DNA of 50,441 nt from Actinobacteria bacterium HGW-Actinobacteria-2 (GCA_002841335.1 PHEY01000006.1:97000-147440), one strand, 5' to 3'. Counted from the stretch's first letter, positions 33,972 to 42,825 are shown. Notes: generated from the letters alone by a model not told the origin. Made by a program: numbers and translations.

Positions 33972-36062
33972 TCAGCCCTTCTTGATCGCCGACAGGATCG
34001 CCGCAGCGAGCTTCTTGTAGCCATCAGCGTTCGGATGGGTTTGGTCGGTATTGAACCACTCGGGGTGGCCCTCCAGGGGGTTACCGACGGCGATGTAGCG
34101 CACGCCGTTGGCCTGTGCGGCCGCCTTGATGTCGGCAGAGGTCTGCTTCAACGCATCGGGGTAGGCGGTGGCCCGCCACAGCGGCGACAGCACGTAGATC
34201 TGGGCGTTGGGTAGGCCCTTCTTCAGGCTGGCGAACAGGCTGTTCGCTGCGGTGCTGACCGAGTTGGTGCCGTCGTTCTCGCCGCCGGAGATCACCACGA
34301 TGTCCGGCTTCTCGGCGATCACCGCATCGGCCATTTCGACGAAGGTGGGGCAGTAGCTCAGCCCACAGCCGTTGGCATCGGAGGAGGTGACATAGCCGGT
34401 CCCGCCGCGACCCAGGTTGACCTCGCTCCAGCCCATTCCCGAGCTCACCAACGACGTCCACTTGGTGCCGCTGCCGCCGGTTCCGGCGACCAGCGAGTCG
34501 CCGATGAAGACCGCCTTCGGGGTGGCCGGGGTGGCCGATGTACTGGGGACGGCAGAGCTCTGCGGGGTGCTGACGCCGCTGGGCTTGGCGGTCTCCTGCG
34601 CGCTGGTCAGCGCCACTGCCGTCATCGTCACCGCGACCGCAGCGACGATCGCCGCCAGCGCCTTGATCACCGGACGCCAGCCCTGCGGCAGCAGGTCGGC
34701 CAGCCGGGTCTGACGATTCCGATCGGAGTAGGCGTAGGCGTACGGCCGCGACGCGTCCTCCTTGGCCAGGTTGAGCACGGTGCCACGGATCGGCACATCG
34801 GCTACGGCCAAGGCGCCCATGGACTGCCGCAGCTCGCTGGTGCGCACCTTGCCACCGCCGACGACCATGATCACGCCGTCGAACTGGCGTCCGATGATCG
34901 CCGCATCAGTGACCGCGGTCAACGGCGGGGTGTCGATGATGGTGACGTCGAACCGGGAGGCGATGGCGCGCAGCGCGTCCTGGCCCCGGCTGGAGCCCAG
35001 CAACTCGCTGGCGTTCGGCGGAATGGTGCCGACCAGGATCACCTGGAGATCGTCGGGGCCCCAGCTTTGGACGGTGTCCTCGATCTGGCATTGCCCCACC
35101 ACGATGTCGCTCAGACCGGGGCCGCCGGTCAGGTCGAGCAGCCCTTCCAGTCGAGGACGGCGCAGGTCGGCTTCGACCAGACAGGTCGACATGCCTTCAG
35201 CCGCGAACGCTGCGGCGATGTTCGCCGCGGTGGTGCTCTTGCCCTCGCCGCTCACCGACGAGGTGACCACGAAGGTCTGGTTCGCTTCGCCGGGAAGGAA
35301 CTTCAAGGCGGTGCGGACGTGGCGGATCGCCTCGGCTCGCAGCGACAGCGGCAAAGCGGTGACCGCGATCGGATGGCGGGAGACCCGACGATCGCGCGGC
35401 ACCGAGGCCAGGACGACCGAGCCGGTCAGCGCCTCCACCTGTTCGGAGGAGTCGACCCGGGCCACGACCAGTTCGACGACCACGAGGTAGGCGATGGCCA
35501 GTACCAGGCCGACCAGCAGGCCGAGCACCGCGTAGAGCGGGATGATCGGCGAGGACGGCTTGTTCGGAACGCCGGCGGCCTCGATCAGTTCGGCGCGAAT
35601 CGGCGCACCCTTCACCTGGTCCACGGTGGGGGTGAGGCTGGCCACAGCCGAGGACAGCTGCTTGGCCACCGCGTTGGCGAGGGCGGCGGCCTGGACGGGA
35701 TCTTTGTCGGTGACCTTGATGGTGATCAGTGAGGTGTTGAGCGGCACCTCGACGTCGACGTTCTTGCGCATGTCGTCGAGGGTGATGTCCAGGCCGAACT
35801 GCTTGATCACCGGCCCGAGGACGACCTCCTTGGTGACCACGGCAGCGAAGTTGCGGGCCTGATCCTGGGAGAACGTGGAGCCTTGGGCGAGGTCGCCGGT
35901 GGACTGGCCACTGGTGACGGTCACGAAAACGTCGGCCGAGGCGGTGTACTTCGGTGCCTGCACCGCGGCGATCACCAAGGCGATGCTGGTGCCCAGCAGC
36001 CCCATCAGGACGATGAGCAGCCACCGTCCTCGGAGCATTCGAAGGACTTCTTGGGTCCCCAT
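33972..36062 (-). CDS. Wzz-BY-kinase (Wzc/CapAB-like) fused to an extracellular SGNH hydrolase
   Basis: One 696-residue open frame combines two known modules. Residues 1-200 are a Wzz chain-length domain with helices at about 14-35 and 173-198. Residues 215-445 are a bacterial tyrosine kinase: Walker A VSGEGKST (Lys275), Walker A' VEADLRRPRL (Asp299), Walker B IIDTPP (Asp377) and a tyrosine cluster RPYAYAYSD (Tyr441, 443, 445). In standard proteins the chain ends there. Here a third helix (about 465-485) and a Ser/Thr/Pro/Ala linker (486-516) lead to an SGNH/GDSL hydrolase: IGDSL (Ser523), GRGGTG, GGENDG (Asn596) and DQTHPNADGY (Asp673, His676), which topology places outside the cell. It probably de-acylates or acylates the exported polysaccharide. 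ATG 36062 follows AAAGGGGGATTG. It heads an operon with its phosphatase and a GT4. Confidence 0.93.
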   Translation of the reverse strand: MGTQEVLRMLRGRWLLIVLMGLLGTSIALVIAAVQAPKYTASADVFVTVTSGQSTGDLAQGSTFSQDQARNFAAVVTKEVVLGPVIKQFGLDITLDDMRKNVDVEVPLNTSLITIKVTDKDPVQAAALANAVAKQLSSAVASLTPTVDQVKGAPIRAELIEAAGVPNKPSSPIIPLYAVLGLLVGLVLAIAYLVVVELVVARVDSSEQVEALTGSVVLASVPRDRRVSRHPIAVTALPLSLRAEAIRHVRTALKFLPGEANQTFVVTSSVSGEGKSTTAANIAAAFAAEGMSTCLVEADLRRPRLEGLLDLTGGPGLSDIVVGQCQIEDTVQSWGPDDLQVILVGTIPPNASELLGSSRGQDALRAIASRFDVTIIDTPPLTAVTDAAIIGRQFDGVIMVVGGGKVRTSELRQSMGALAVADVPIRGTVLNLAKEDASRPYAYAYSDRNRQTRLADLLPQGWRPVIKALAAIVAAVAVTMTAVALTSAQETAKPSGVSTPQSSAVPSTSATPATPKAVFIGDSLVAGTGGSGTKWTSLVSSGMGWSEVNLGRGGTGYVTSSDANGCGLSYCPTFVEMADAVIAEKPDIVVISGGENDGTNSVSTAANSLFASLKKGLPNAQIYVLSPLWRATAYPDALKQTSADIKAAAQANGVRYIAVGNPLEGHPEWFNTDQTHPNADGYKKLAAAILSAIKKG

Positions 36063-36153
36063 CAATCCCCCTTTGCCGGAACCTAGCGCCCAAGAATAGC
36101 GGCTTCGCGCTAATCTGGCGGCGCTGTGAGCCAAGGGTGGGGGGAGGCCGGAC

Positions 36154-37608
36154 GTGTCACAGGGAACCGTGGCCGCTGGCGCGGAGGACACCTGGAGTGC
36201 TGGTGTCCGACTCGTCGCCGTCTCGGCGTCCATCGCCACCTTGGCGATCGCGGTGCCCGCGGGGCTGTTGTTCGCCGTTCCCGACACCGGACGCAGCCAG
36301 GCCTGGACGATCACCTTGCTGATCGCAGTGTGGGGTGGGGTTCGCCTTTCGGTGATGTGGGCCAATGGCGAGGCGAAATTGTTCGACTTCTTCTTCTGGC
36401 TCTATACCTATCTGTTTATGGGGGTTGCGGCCACCGTCCAGATTCGGGCGAATGACATTCCCTACACCACCCCGGGGATGAGTCCCAGCCTCGACATGCC
36501 GACCGCCTGGGTGGTGCTGCTCGGGGTGGCCGGCTACGAACTGGCGCACGGGGTGTATGTCCTGACCCGGCGCAAGTCCGGTCACCGAGAGCTGCGACTG
36601 GCCACGGTCAGTGGCGGACGCACCGCTCTGCTCTATCTGGTCGGGATCGCCTTGTCGGGCTACTACGTTGCCAAGGCCGGACTGGGTTTGGCGGTCGCCA
36701 ACCGCTACGCCGCCGACGCCAGACTCAGCATGATCTGGCCGGAGCCGGCCACTCGTGCGATCTTCGTGGCCTTGGCGGTGTATCCGATCCTGGTCGCGGT
36801 CGGTGCGGTGATCCAAGTGCGCCGAGCCACGCCCAAGGGGGACCCGCTCCGCTGGGTGCTGTGGGTGATGGCCGCTGCCGGCGTGGCGGTGCTGGGGGTC
36901 GTGGCCAGCCCGGTCTCATCGGCCCGCTACACCTTCGGCACGGTCGCCTTCGCGATCCTGGTCTATCTCGGCGTGACCAAGACCCGGTTCCGGACCCGGC
37001 TGGCCACCGGCGGCATGATCGGCGCGATGCTGTTCGTGTTCCCGGTGCTGGACATGTTCCGCGGCGGCTCGAGCGACCTCAGCCGCAAGGGCTCTTTCTT
37101 CTCCGAGTATTCCGGCAATCCCGACTACGACTCGTTCTGGCAGATCGCCAATGCGCTGTCCTACAGCTTGAGCGATTCGATGCAGGCAGGCCGCCAGATC
37201 CTGGGCAGCTTGCTGTTCTGGGTGCCTCGAGTGATCTGGCCGGACAAGCCGACCGACACCGGCGTGATGCTGGCCAACTACCGCGGCTACTCCTTCGGCA
37301 ACCTGTCGGCGCCGATGTGGGCCGAGATGCTCGTCAATGGCGGCGTGATCGCGGTCGGTGTCGGATTCGTGATCCTCGGCGTGGTGTTGGCCAGCCTGGA
37401 TCGGCGGATGGCGAGGGCCCATGCGGTTGGCGGTTGGCTGGGACTGGTCGGGGCGATCCTGCCGGTGTACATGATGATCCTGATGCGCGGATCACTGCTT
37501 CAGGCCACCGGCGCGATCGTGGTGGCGCTCGGCTGCCTGTGGTGGGTCAGGCGGGCAGCGCCGCGCGATACTGAGCTGCGAGCCGGTCCGCAATCGCTGT
37601 CATCGTGA
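36154..37608 (+). CDS. Wzy-like oligosaccharide repeat-unit polymerase
   Basis: A 484-residue protein with about twelve membrane helices and a large external loop around residues 305-365 (DMFRGGSSDLSRKGSFFSEYSGNPDYDSFWQIANAL), followed by FWVPRVIWPDKPTDTG and ANYRGYSFGNLSAPMWAEMLVNGG. This matches the O-antigen/exopolysaccharide polymerase pattern, with the conserved SRKG-like and Pro-Asp-Lys loop residues. It would link flipped repeat units on the outer face. GTG 36154 has GGGGGGAGG at 36139-36147 as its ribosome site. It diverges from the kinase-SGNH gene across 91 bases. Its 3' end overlaps the convergent GT4 gene by 62 bases. Confidence 0.87.
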   Translation: MSQGTVAAGAEDTWSAGVRLVAVSASIATLAIAVPAGLLFAVPDTGRSQAWTITLLIAVWGGVRLSVMWANGEAKLFDFFFWLYTYLFMGVAATVQIRANDIPYTTPGMSPSLDMPTAWVVLLGVAGYELAHGVYVLTRRKSGHRELRLATVSGGRTALLYLVGIALSGYYVAKAGLGLAVANRYAADARLSMIWPEPATRAIFVALAVYPILVAVGAVIQVRRATPKGDPLRWVLWVMAAAGVAVLGVVASPVSSARYTFGTVAFAILVYLGVTKTRFRTRLATGGMIGAMLFVFPVLDMFRGGSSDLSRKGSFFSEYSGNPDYDSFWQIANALSYSLSDSMQAGRQILGSLLFWVPRVIWPDKPTDTGVMLANYRGYSFGNLSAPMWAEMLVNGGVIAVGVGFVILGVVLASLDRRMARAHAVGGWLGLVGAILPVYMMILMRGSLLQATGAIVVALGCLWWVRRAAPRDTELRAGPQSLSS

Positions 37609-38656
37609 GCTCGGTCTGCACGGCCCGACGGCCGTTGCGTCCGCATTCCTCGGCGAGCTGAGGGTCGCTGAGCAACTCGGTGATCGCCTGCACCAACGAC
37701 TCCACGTCCGGTTCGCACACCCGTCCGGCCTGATGATCGCGGACGAAATCGGCCAAGCCGCACTGTGAGGTGATCACCACCGGACGTCCGATGCTCAACG
37801 CTTCCAGCACCGACATCGGATAGGGCTCGGCCACGCTCGGCAGGACGTAGATGCTCGCCTGCGCCATTCGCGCCAAGGAGTGCTCGGGGGCCAACGGGCC
37901 TTCCCAGTCCAGATCGGCCGCGCTGGCTTCGATCGCAGCCCGGACCGCCGGGCCCTCACCCTCATCGGGTCCGACCAGCCGGAAGCGGGTGTCGGGGAAG
38001 CGTGCGGTCAGCGCCGAGGCAGCAGCAATGAACTCCAAGGGGCGCTTGCGGGGTGCCAGCCGCGCCAGGTAGAGGACCTCCGCCGGGGTGGGGCCGGCCG
38101 GCGCCTGCGCGGCTTCGGGCACACCATTGGCCAGTGGGACGAACCGCAACTCGCCGGCGACCAGCCGGAGCTGATCGCGCTCGTGATTGGTGAGGTGGAA
38201 CACCGCTGCGGCATCGCGCAGCACACGCCGGGTCACCAGGGCGTCCAGTGGTCCCGCCAGCGGATTGCGGGACGGGTCGATCATGCCGTGCGACTGGACG
38301 AAGTAGGGCAGCCCGGCGCGACGCACCGCGGCCGCGACCGGCAAGGTGACCAGGTCGCGGGCCAGGTGCAGGTGGACCACATCGAAGTCGGCGAGATGGT
38401 CGCGCACCCACCGGGTCAGTGCGGGGGCGCCGAGGCCGGCAAAGCCGGTTCCCGGCAGGATCGTCCGCGCGGGGAAGAGTCGCACGGGAACCTGATCGAT
38501 CGCGGTCGGTGGGTCGATGAAGCCGCGGGTCGCGGCGGCCACGGTCACCTGATGCCCCGCCTCGATCAGGGCCCGAGCCTGGTTCACCGCGACCCGGACC
38601 GGGCCGCCGTAGGCGCCGTCCGGGCTGATCAGGGTGACGACCGAGAGGATCCGCAT
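37547..38656 (-). CDS. GT4 family glycosyltransferase
   Basis: A 369-residue GT-B glycosyltransferase: SPDGAYGGPVRVAVNQARALIEAGHQVTV at the N-terminus (acceptor domain), FDVVHLHLARD, YFVQSHGMIDPSRN, EVLYLARLAPRKRPLEFI and the donor-site SVAEPYPMSVLEALSIGRPVVITSQCG with the E-x7-E motif. It should transfer a nucleotide-activated sugar to the growing lipid-linked unit; the sugars are unknown. Start ATG 38656 overlaps the stop of the acetyltransferase gene by one base (TAATG), so the two are coupled. Its C-terminal 20 codons are antisense to the polymerase gene. Confidence 0.93.
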   Translation of the reverse strand: MRILSVVTLISPDGAYGGPVRVAVNQARALIEAGHQVTVAAATRGFIDPPTAIDQVPVRLFPARTILPGTGFAGLGAPALTRWVRDHLADFDVVHLHLARDLVTLPVAAAVRRAGLPYFVQSHGMIDPSRNPLAGPLDALVTRRVLRDAAAVFHLTNHERDQLRLVAGELRFVPLANGVPEAAQAPAGPTPAEVLYLARLAPRKRPLEFIAAASALTARFPDTRFRLVGPDEGEGPAVRAAIEASAADLDWEGPLAPEHSLARMAQASIYVLPSVAEPYPMSVLEALSIGRPVVITSQCGLADFVRDHQAGRVCEPDVESLVQAITELLSDPQLAEECGRNGRRAVQTELTMTAIADRLAAQYRAALPA

Positions 38657-39198
38657 TACGACGGATTCTTACGCTGCGCCACCGGAGCCAACACGACTTC
38701 GCCGGGGGCGACGTCCTTCACCACCAGGGCGGTGGCGCCGACGGTGGCGTTGTCGCCGATGGTGACCCCGCGCAGCACGGTGGCACGGGTGGCCACCCAG
38801 GCGCCGTCGCCGATGATGATCGGGGCATTGTCGAACTCGAAGGTGGCCGAGCGGTGGTCATGGCTACCGGTGCACAGGAAGACGTCCTGGGAAATGCAGG
38901 TGTTGGCGCCGATGGTGACCGGTTCGAGGTTCAGGATCCAGGTGCCTTCGCCGACCCAGCTGTGGGCGCCCACTGTCAGCTTCCACGGCCAGTGAATGCG
39001 GACTCGGTGGCGGATCAGGGCGCCGTCGCCGATGGTGGCACCGAAGCCGCGCAGCACGGAGGCGCGCAGCGACGGGGGGCACCACCAGTGGTTCAGGAAC
39101 ACGCCGGAAATGGTCAGCCACGCGATCTGCTTCAGCGCTGAGCCACCGCGGGAGTATCCGGCACCGGTGAATCCGGCCAAGTCGAAGCGCGCAGCCAT
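38656..39198 (-). CDS. WcaF-like hexapeptide-repeat acetyltransferase
   Basis: The 180-residue protein has a left-handed beta-helix made of hexapeptide repeats (GATIGDGALIRHRVRI, VTIGANTCISQDVFLCTGSHDH, IIIGDGAWVATRATVLRGVTIGDNATVGA) and the N-terminal extension typical of WcaF/NodL-like O-acetyltransferases. It would acetylate a sugar of the polysaccharide using acetyl-CoA, which would give the SGNH domain of the kinase fusion a possible substrate. I chose ATG 39198, preceded by AGGA; an in-frame ATG at 39207 is nine bases upstream and adds three residues. Confidence 0.9.
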   Translation of the reverse strand: MAARFDLAGFTGAGYSRGGSALKQIAWLTISGVFLNHWWCPPSLRASVLRGFGATIGDGALIRHRVRIHWPWKLTVGAHSWVGEGTWILNLEPVTIGANTCISQDVFLCTGSHDHRSATFEFDNAPIIIGDGAWVATRATVLRGVTIGDNATVGATALVVKDVAPGEVVLAPVAQRKNPS

Positions 39199-39371
39199 GA
39201 AAGTCATCCTAGGTGGGCGTCCCATCCGGGGTGGCCAAACCACGCCTGTACCGTCCCGGGTCGGCGCCGGAAGGGCACTACTGCGGTGCGGACCCCAAGC
39301 GCGCACAGACACCTATGCCAGAATTGCCGCGCTACCGCCGGGCGCCGCCGCTCAGGTCGGGAAAGGAACGC

Positions 39372-40625
39372 ATGCGGGCCCTGTCCGGGCTGAACAGACT
39401 GATCGGCTTCGGGTTGTCGATGGCCGCCTTGGCTGCTGCTGCCCTCGTGGCGATCCCGTGGATGGTGCGAGCCAGTGGCCCCGAAGCCTTCGGCATGATC
39501 GTGCTGGGGCAGAACTTCGGCGCCATCGGCGCGATGGTGGTGGCCTACGGCTGGGGCATCGCCGGACCGGCCGAGATCGCCCGCGGCACCACCGAATCGC
39601 GCCTGGCCGAGTTCCTGGCTTCGGTGAAGGTGCGAGTGTTCCTGCTGGGCCCGGTGGCGGTATTGACCGCGGCGGCCGCGATGCTGCTGGCCACCGGTCG
39701 CGTCGATCTCGCTGCGGTCGGGGCAGTGGTCGCGGTGCTGCCGGGGTTGACGTCCAACTGGGTGTTCATCGGCCTGGGTCGTCCGTTCGTGCTGATGTTG
39801 ACCGAGACCCTGCCACGAGTCGCGTTCACTGTGGTCGGCATCGTCGCCATGGAGACCGGGTCGGACGCCCTGATCGGGCTGATCTGGCAGGGGGTCGGAT
39901 TGCTGGTGGCCTTCGTCGCGTCCAGCTGGTGGGTGCTGCGCGCCTTCGACTACCGCCACGTCGGGCTCGCGGCGCTGCCGCCGCTGCGGACCCTGCTGCG
40001 CGACTACCGACACGGGGTGGCCTCCAATGTCGGCAGCTCACTGTTCGTCGCTCTGCCATTGGTCCTGGTGACCGTGGTCGCCCCCGCGGCACAACCGGTG
40101 TTCGCGCTGGTCGACAAGCTGGAGCGGCAGGCATTGGTGGCGCTGGTCCCGGTGGTGTCGGTGCTGCAGGGGTGGGTACCTCGCGCAGCCGATCCCGCCA
40201 GCCGTGCCCGCAAGGTGGTGATCGGTGCCTCGATCGGCTCGGTGCTGATCGCGCTGGTGGCGGGGCTGTGGGGCCAGTGGCCGCTGCACGTGCTCGGGGA
40301 CGGCCAGTTGACGCCGTCGGCGGACGTGGTGGCGCTGATGGGCGTGGTGTTGGGCCTGTCGTTTTATGTGATCGCCCTTGCCCACACCGTGTTGGCCACC
40401 TACCGCGAGATGCGGGCGCTGGCGATGTCGACCTTCATCGGCACCGTGGTGATGATTCCGCTGGTGGTGGTGGGGGCGTACTACCTGGGCGCCGCTGGGG
40501 CGCTGGCCGGGATCGCCGGCGGTCTGCTGGTGCGGATGAGCATCAAGTTGGTGGTGACATCCCGGTGTCTGCAGGGGCCGCCGCCGGTCAATGACATGGT
40601 GCTACCCAGCGAAGAGATCGTGTGA
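39372..40625 (+). CDS. Wzx-like polysaccharide flippase (PST/MVF superfamily)
   Basis: A 417-residue protein with about twelve to fourteen membrane helices and charged short loops, typical of Wzx lipid-linked oligosaccharide translocases: LNRLIGFGLSMAALAAAALVAIPWMVRASGPEAFGMIVLGQ at the N-terminus, the central GVASNVGSSLFVALPLVLVTVV and EMRALAMSTFIGTVVMIPLVVVGAYYL near the C-terminus. It would move undecaprenyl-linked repeats to the outside for the polymerase at 36154. I chose ATG 39372, which follows GGAAAGGAACGC; the frame is open back to 39213 but without membrane-like sequence. The start is 173 bases from the divergent acetyltransferase gene. Confidence 0.9.
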   Translation: MRALSGLNRLIGFGLSMAALAAAALVAIPWMVRASGPEAFGMIVLGQNFGAIGAMVVAYGWGIAGPAEIARGTTESRLAEFLASVKVRVFLLGPVAVLTAAAAMLLATGRVDLAAVGAVVAVLPGLTSNWVFIGLGRPFVLMLTETLPRVAFTVVGIVAMETGSDALIGLIWQGVGLLVAFVASSWWVLRAFDYRHVGLAALPPLRTLLRDYRHGVASNVGSSLFVALPLVLVTVVAPAAQPVFALVDKLERQALVALVPVVSVLQGWVPRAADPASRARKVVIGASIGSVLIALVAGLWGQWPLHVLGDGQLTPSADVVALMGVVLGLSFYVIALAHTVLATYREMRALAMSTFIGTVVMIPLVVVGAYYLGAAGALAGIAGGLLVRMSIKLVVTSRCLQGPPPVNDMVLPSEEIV

Positions 40626-40648
40626 GTGGCGGGGGCCCTGAAACCGAA

Positions 40649-40686
40649 GCGGGCCCGGGAGTCAGAAGCCTGACCCCCGGGCTCGC
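40649..40686. terminator. Bidirectional hairpin terminator between flippase and glucanase genes
   Basis: Arms 40649-40665 and 40670-40686 pair over 17 bases with two mismatches around AAGC (core GCCCGGG/CCCGGGC). It lies in the 72 bases between the convergent stops at 40625 and 40698, so it can serve both genes. Confidence 0.7.
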
Positions 40687-40697
40687 CCATCCCCCGG

Positions 40698-42647
40698 CTA
40701 GCGGCCGGCGACCACAGCGTGATAGCTGAGGTCTTGCTGCGACGTGGTGTCGAAGCTGGCCGCGTCTTTGGTTGTGACGGTGAGAACCGTCGCGCCGGAC
40801 CTGGAGGCGGTTGCGGTGAAGTAACCGGGCTGCAGGTCATACGACTTGGTGAAAAGGCCCGCCTGAGCGGTGTAGCTGTAGGTGGAGCCGGCGATGGTGA
40901 CCGTCACGGTTGCGTCCTGCTTGAGCAGCGTGACGATCTGCACCTTGTTACTGGGGCCGGTCAGACCGGTCCGAGACATCGTTCCGGAGTAGGTGACCGG
41001 GGTGGAGGTGTGCTGGATCCGATGGACGATCATCAGCTTCTCGGTGCCGACCGAGGTCGAACCGCGCTGGAACCTGTTGACGAAGTACTCGTTCAGGTCG
41101 AGGAACGCCCAGCCGTGATCGGCTGACGGGGCGAAGCTGGTCGACTCGGAGTAGTCGTTCCAGGTCGTCATCAGTGCGAGGTCGGCCTTCTGGCTGATCG
41201 CGCGATTCCAGGTGGCCGCCAGGGTGTCGGTGTTGACCGCCTCGGTGTAGAGCTTCTGATTGGGGCGGACGTCCTGCACGGCGACCGGTTCCATCCACAG
41301 CTTGCCCAGACTGTGAGCCTTGGCCGCCCAGTTGGTCCAGGTCGCGGCGGCCTGAGGATCACGGATGCCCCAGTTGCCGAAGCCGATGCTGATCGAGGCG
41401 TAGCTGGACATGTTGGAGGCGTCCAGGAACAGCGGGAGCATCACGGCGTTGACGTTGTAGTTGGACTTCAGCACCTTCAGCATGTCGGCGTACCACGACG
41501 GGGTCTTCGCCTCAGTGTAGAAGGGGGAGATCACCACGGCGCCGTTGCTGTCACGGTAGGTGGAGCCGTAGCCGGCCAGCGAAGCGATCGCCGCAGCGAA
41601 GCTGCTGGTGCTGACGCTGCCGAGGGCGGTCATATCCGGCTGGAGCATCACCTTGAACTGGCCGTCGGCCTCCGCAGCGCGGAGCAGCTTGACGGTCAGC
41701 TGCCAGTTACGGTCAGCGGTGTTGAAGCTGAGGATGTCGACGGCGAAGCCGTTGATCCCGGCCTGCTTGGCCTGGCTGACCTCGGTCTTCATGTCGGTGT
41801 ACTGGAAGTCACCGCTGAGCGGGCTGCGCGGCAACGGACGGTCGCGGAGCAACCCACCGACGCTGGCGAACTTGCCGTTCTCACCGGACGGGAGCAGGTA
41901 CTGGGTGGCGTAGTAGTCACCGGTCCCGTTCACGTTGTCCAGCGAGATCGGGTACGGCGGGAAGTAGTGAGCGAACACCGGGTGGCCGGCAAGGGTGGAG
42001 TTGTTCACGGCCGGTGCCGGTGCAGGCCGTGCCTGCGGCTCGGTGAGGGCGCTGGCGGCACCGATGGTGTAGTCGATGTGCGCGCTGCGGGCGATGATCT
42101 TGGCGGTGTACTTGGTGCCGACCCGGGTGATCCGAAGGCCGCTGCCGGCGGCCAGGTAGGAACTCGCGCTCGGGCTGAGCGAGATCGCGACCACGCCGTT
42201 CTTCTTCAGCTTCGCGGTACCGATGACCGGTCCGACCTGCGGGCGGGACTTGTAGGTGACCTTGGCACCGGACCAGCCGCTGAGGACCGGACGGACGCTC
42301 AGCGAACCCTTGGAGGCGTGGCTGACGCCCTTCACGGTGACGTACAAGGTGGATTGGGTGACCGCTTCGCCGCTGTTGAGTGCGATTCCGGGGAAGGCGA
42401 GGTAGGCGGCGAACCGCTTGCTCACCTTGAGAGTGCCCGTGGTCACGTGGCTGGACTTGCGGTGCTTGGTGTCGGTGAAGGCGCCGGCTGTAGCGCCAAC
42501 CTGACCGGTGCGCGCGGTCACATCGATCGCGGCACTTGGTGTGGCTGTGGGCAGCGAGCTCACGAAGGTGAGCGTGATAACTGCCAATGCGGAGGCAACC
42601 GAGGTGAGGGCACGTCGGATGCGGAGTCCGCCAAGCATGGGGGGCAT
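40698..42647 (-). CDS. Secreted GH71-like endo-alpha-1,3-glucanase with N-terminal DNRLRE-like domain
   Basis: This 649-residue protein has a signal peptide (residues about 12-45, RRALTSVASALAVITLTFVSSLPTATPSAA), a beta-rich DNRLRE/CBM-like domain to about residue 195, a Pro/Ala linker and a GH71-like catalytic domain from about 205 (HPVFAHYFPPYPISLDN, GFAVDILSF, FKVMLQPDM, MTTWNDYSESTSFAPS). A beta-sandwich domain ends the protein. Known GH71 enzymes cut alpha-1,3-glucan. Here it may trim or release the product of the surrounding polysaccharide genes, or degrade foreign glucan. ATG 42647 has AGGAAG immediately upstream. Repeated operator-like sites lie 136 to 270 bases before the start. Confidence 0.85.
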   Translation of the reverse strand: MPPMLGGLRIRRALTSVASALAVITLTFVSSLPTATPSAAIDVTARTGQVGATAGAFTDTKHRKSSHVTTGTLKVSKRFAAYLAFPGIALNSGEAVTQSTLYVTVKGVSHASKGSLSVRPVLSGWSGAKVTYKSRPQVGPVIGTAKLKKNGVVAISLSPSASSYLAAGSGLRITRVGTKYTAKIIARSAHIDYTIGAASALTEPQARPAPAPAVNNSTLAGHPVFAHYFPPYPISLDNVNGTGDYYATQYLLPSGENGKFASVGGLLRDRPLPRSPLSGDFQYTDMKTEVSQAKQAGINGFAVDILSFNTADRNWQLTVKLLRAAEADGQFKVMLQPDMTALGSVSTSSFAAAIASLAGYGSTYRDSNGAVVISPFYTEAKTPSWYADMLKVLKSNYNVNAVMLPLFLDASNMSSYASISIGFGNWGIRDPQAAATWTNWAAKAHSLGKLWMEPVAVQDVRPNQKLYTEAVNTDTLAATWNRAISQKADLALMTTWNDYSESTSFAPSADHGWAFLDLNEYFVNRFQRGSTSVGTEKLMIVHRIQHTSTPVTYSGTMSRTGLTGPSNKVQIVTLLKQDATVTVTIAGSTYSYTAQAGLFTKSYDLQPGYFTATASRSGATVLTVTTKDAASFDTTSQQDLSYHAVVAGR

Positions 42648-42782
42648 GGCTTCCTGCCTTTGTGCGGTCGTACACGTTGTGTCATACGACCCGCGAATGG
42701 CGAGTGGGTGGCTCGCCGTTCCCCCCGAACGGGTATAACCACACGCTATCACCGCCTGGGTAGTCTTGCCACCCGAATTTCC

Positions 42783-42800
42783 CACTCCCTGAGAGGGGAC
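42783..42800. promoter_or_regulatory. Operator-like repeat, degenerate copy
   Basis: CACTCCC-TGAG-AGGGGAC matches the GTCMCCC-N4-GGGGGAC pattern at 10 of 13 fixed positions, with the same 7-4-7 spacing. It starts 25 bases before the perfect copy at 42808. Confidence 0.45.
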
Positions 42801-42807
42801 CTGATCA

Positions 42808-42825
42808 GTCCCCCACAAGGGGGAC
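42808..42825. promoter_or_regulatory. Operator-like inverted repeat GTCCCCC-ACAA-GGGGGAC
   Basis: A perfect 7-bp inverted repeat with a four-base centre, about 160 bases upstream of the glucanase start. It has the size and symmetry of a dimeric repressor or activator site. Two further copies with the same spacing occur at 42900 and 43342. Confidence 0.65.

Noticed and set aside
36063-36365. N-terminal extension of the kinase-SGNH protein to 36365
   Set aside because: It is antisense to the start of the polymerase gene and lacks similarity to Wzz; ATG 36062 has a clear ribosome site and gives the standard Wzz opening.
39213-39371. Upstream extension of the flippase to the start at 39213
   Set aside because: The extra 53 residues are polar and unlike flippases, whereas ATG 39372 has a good ribosome site right before the first membrane helix.
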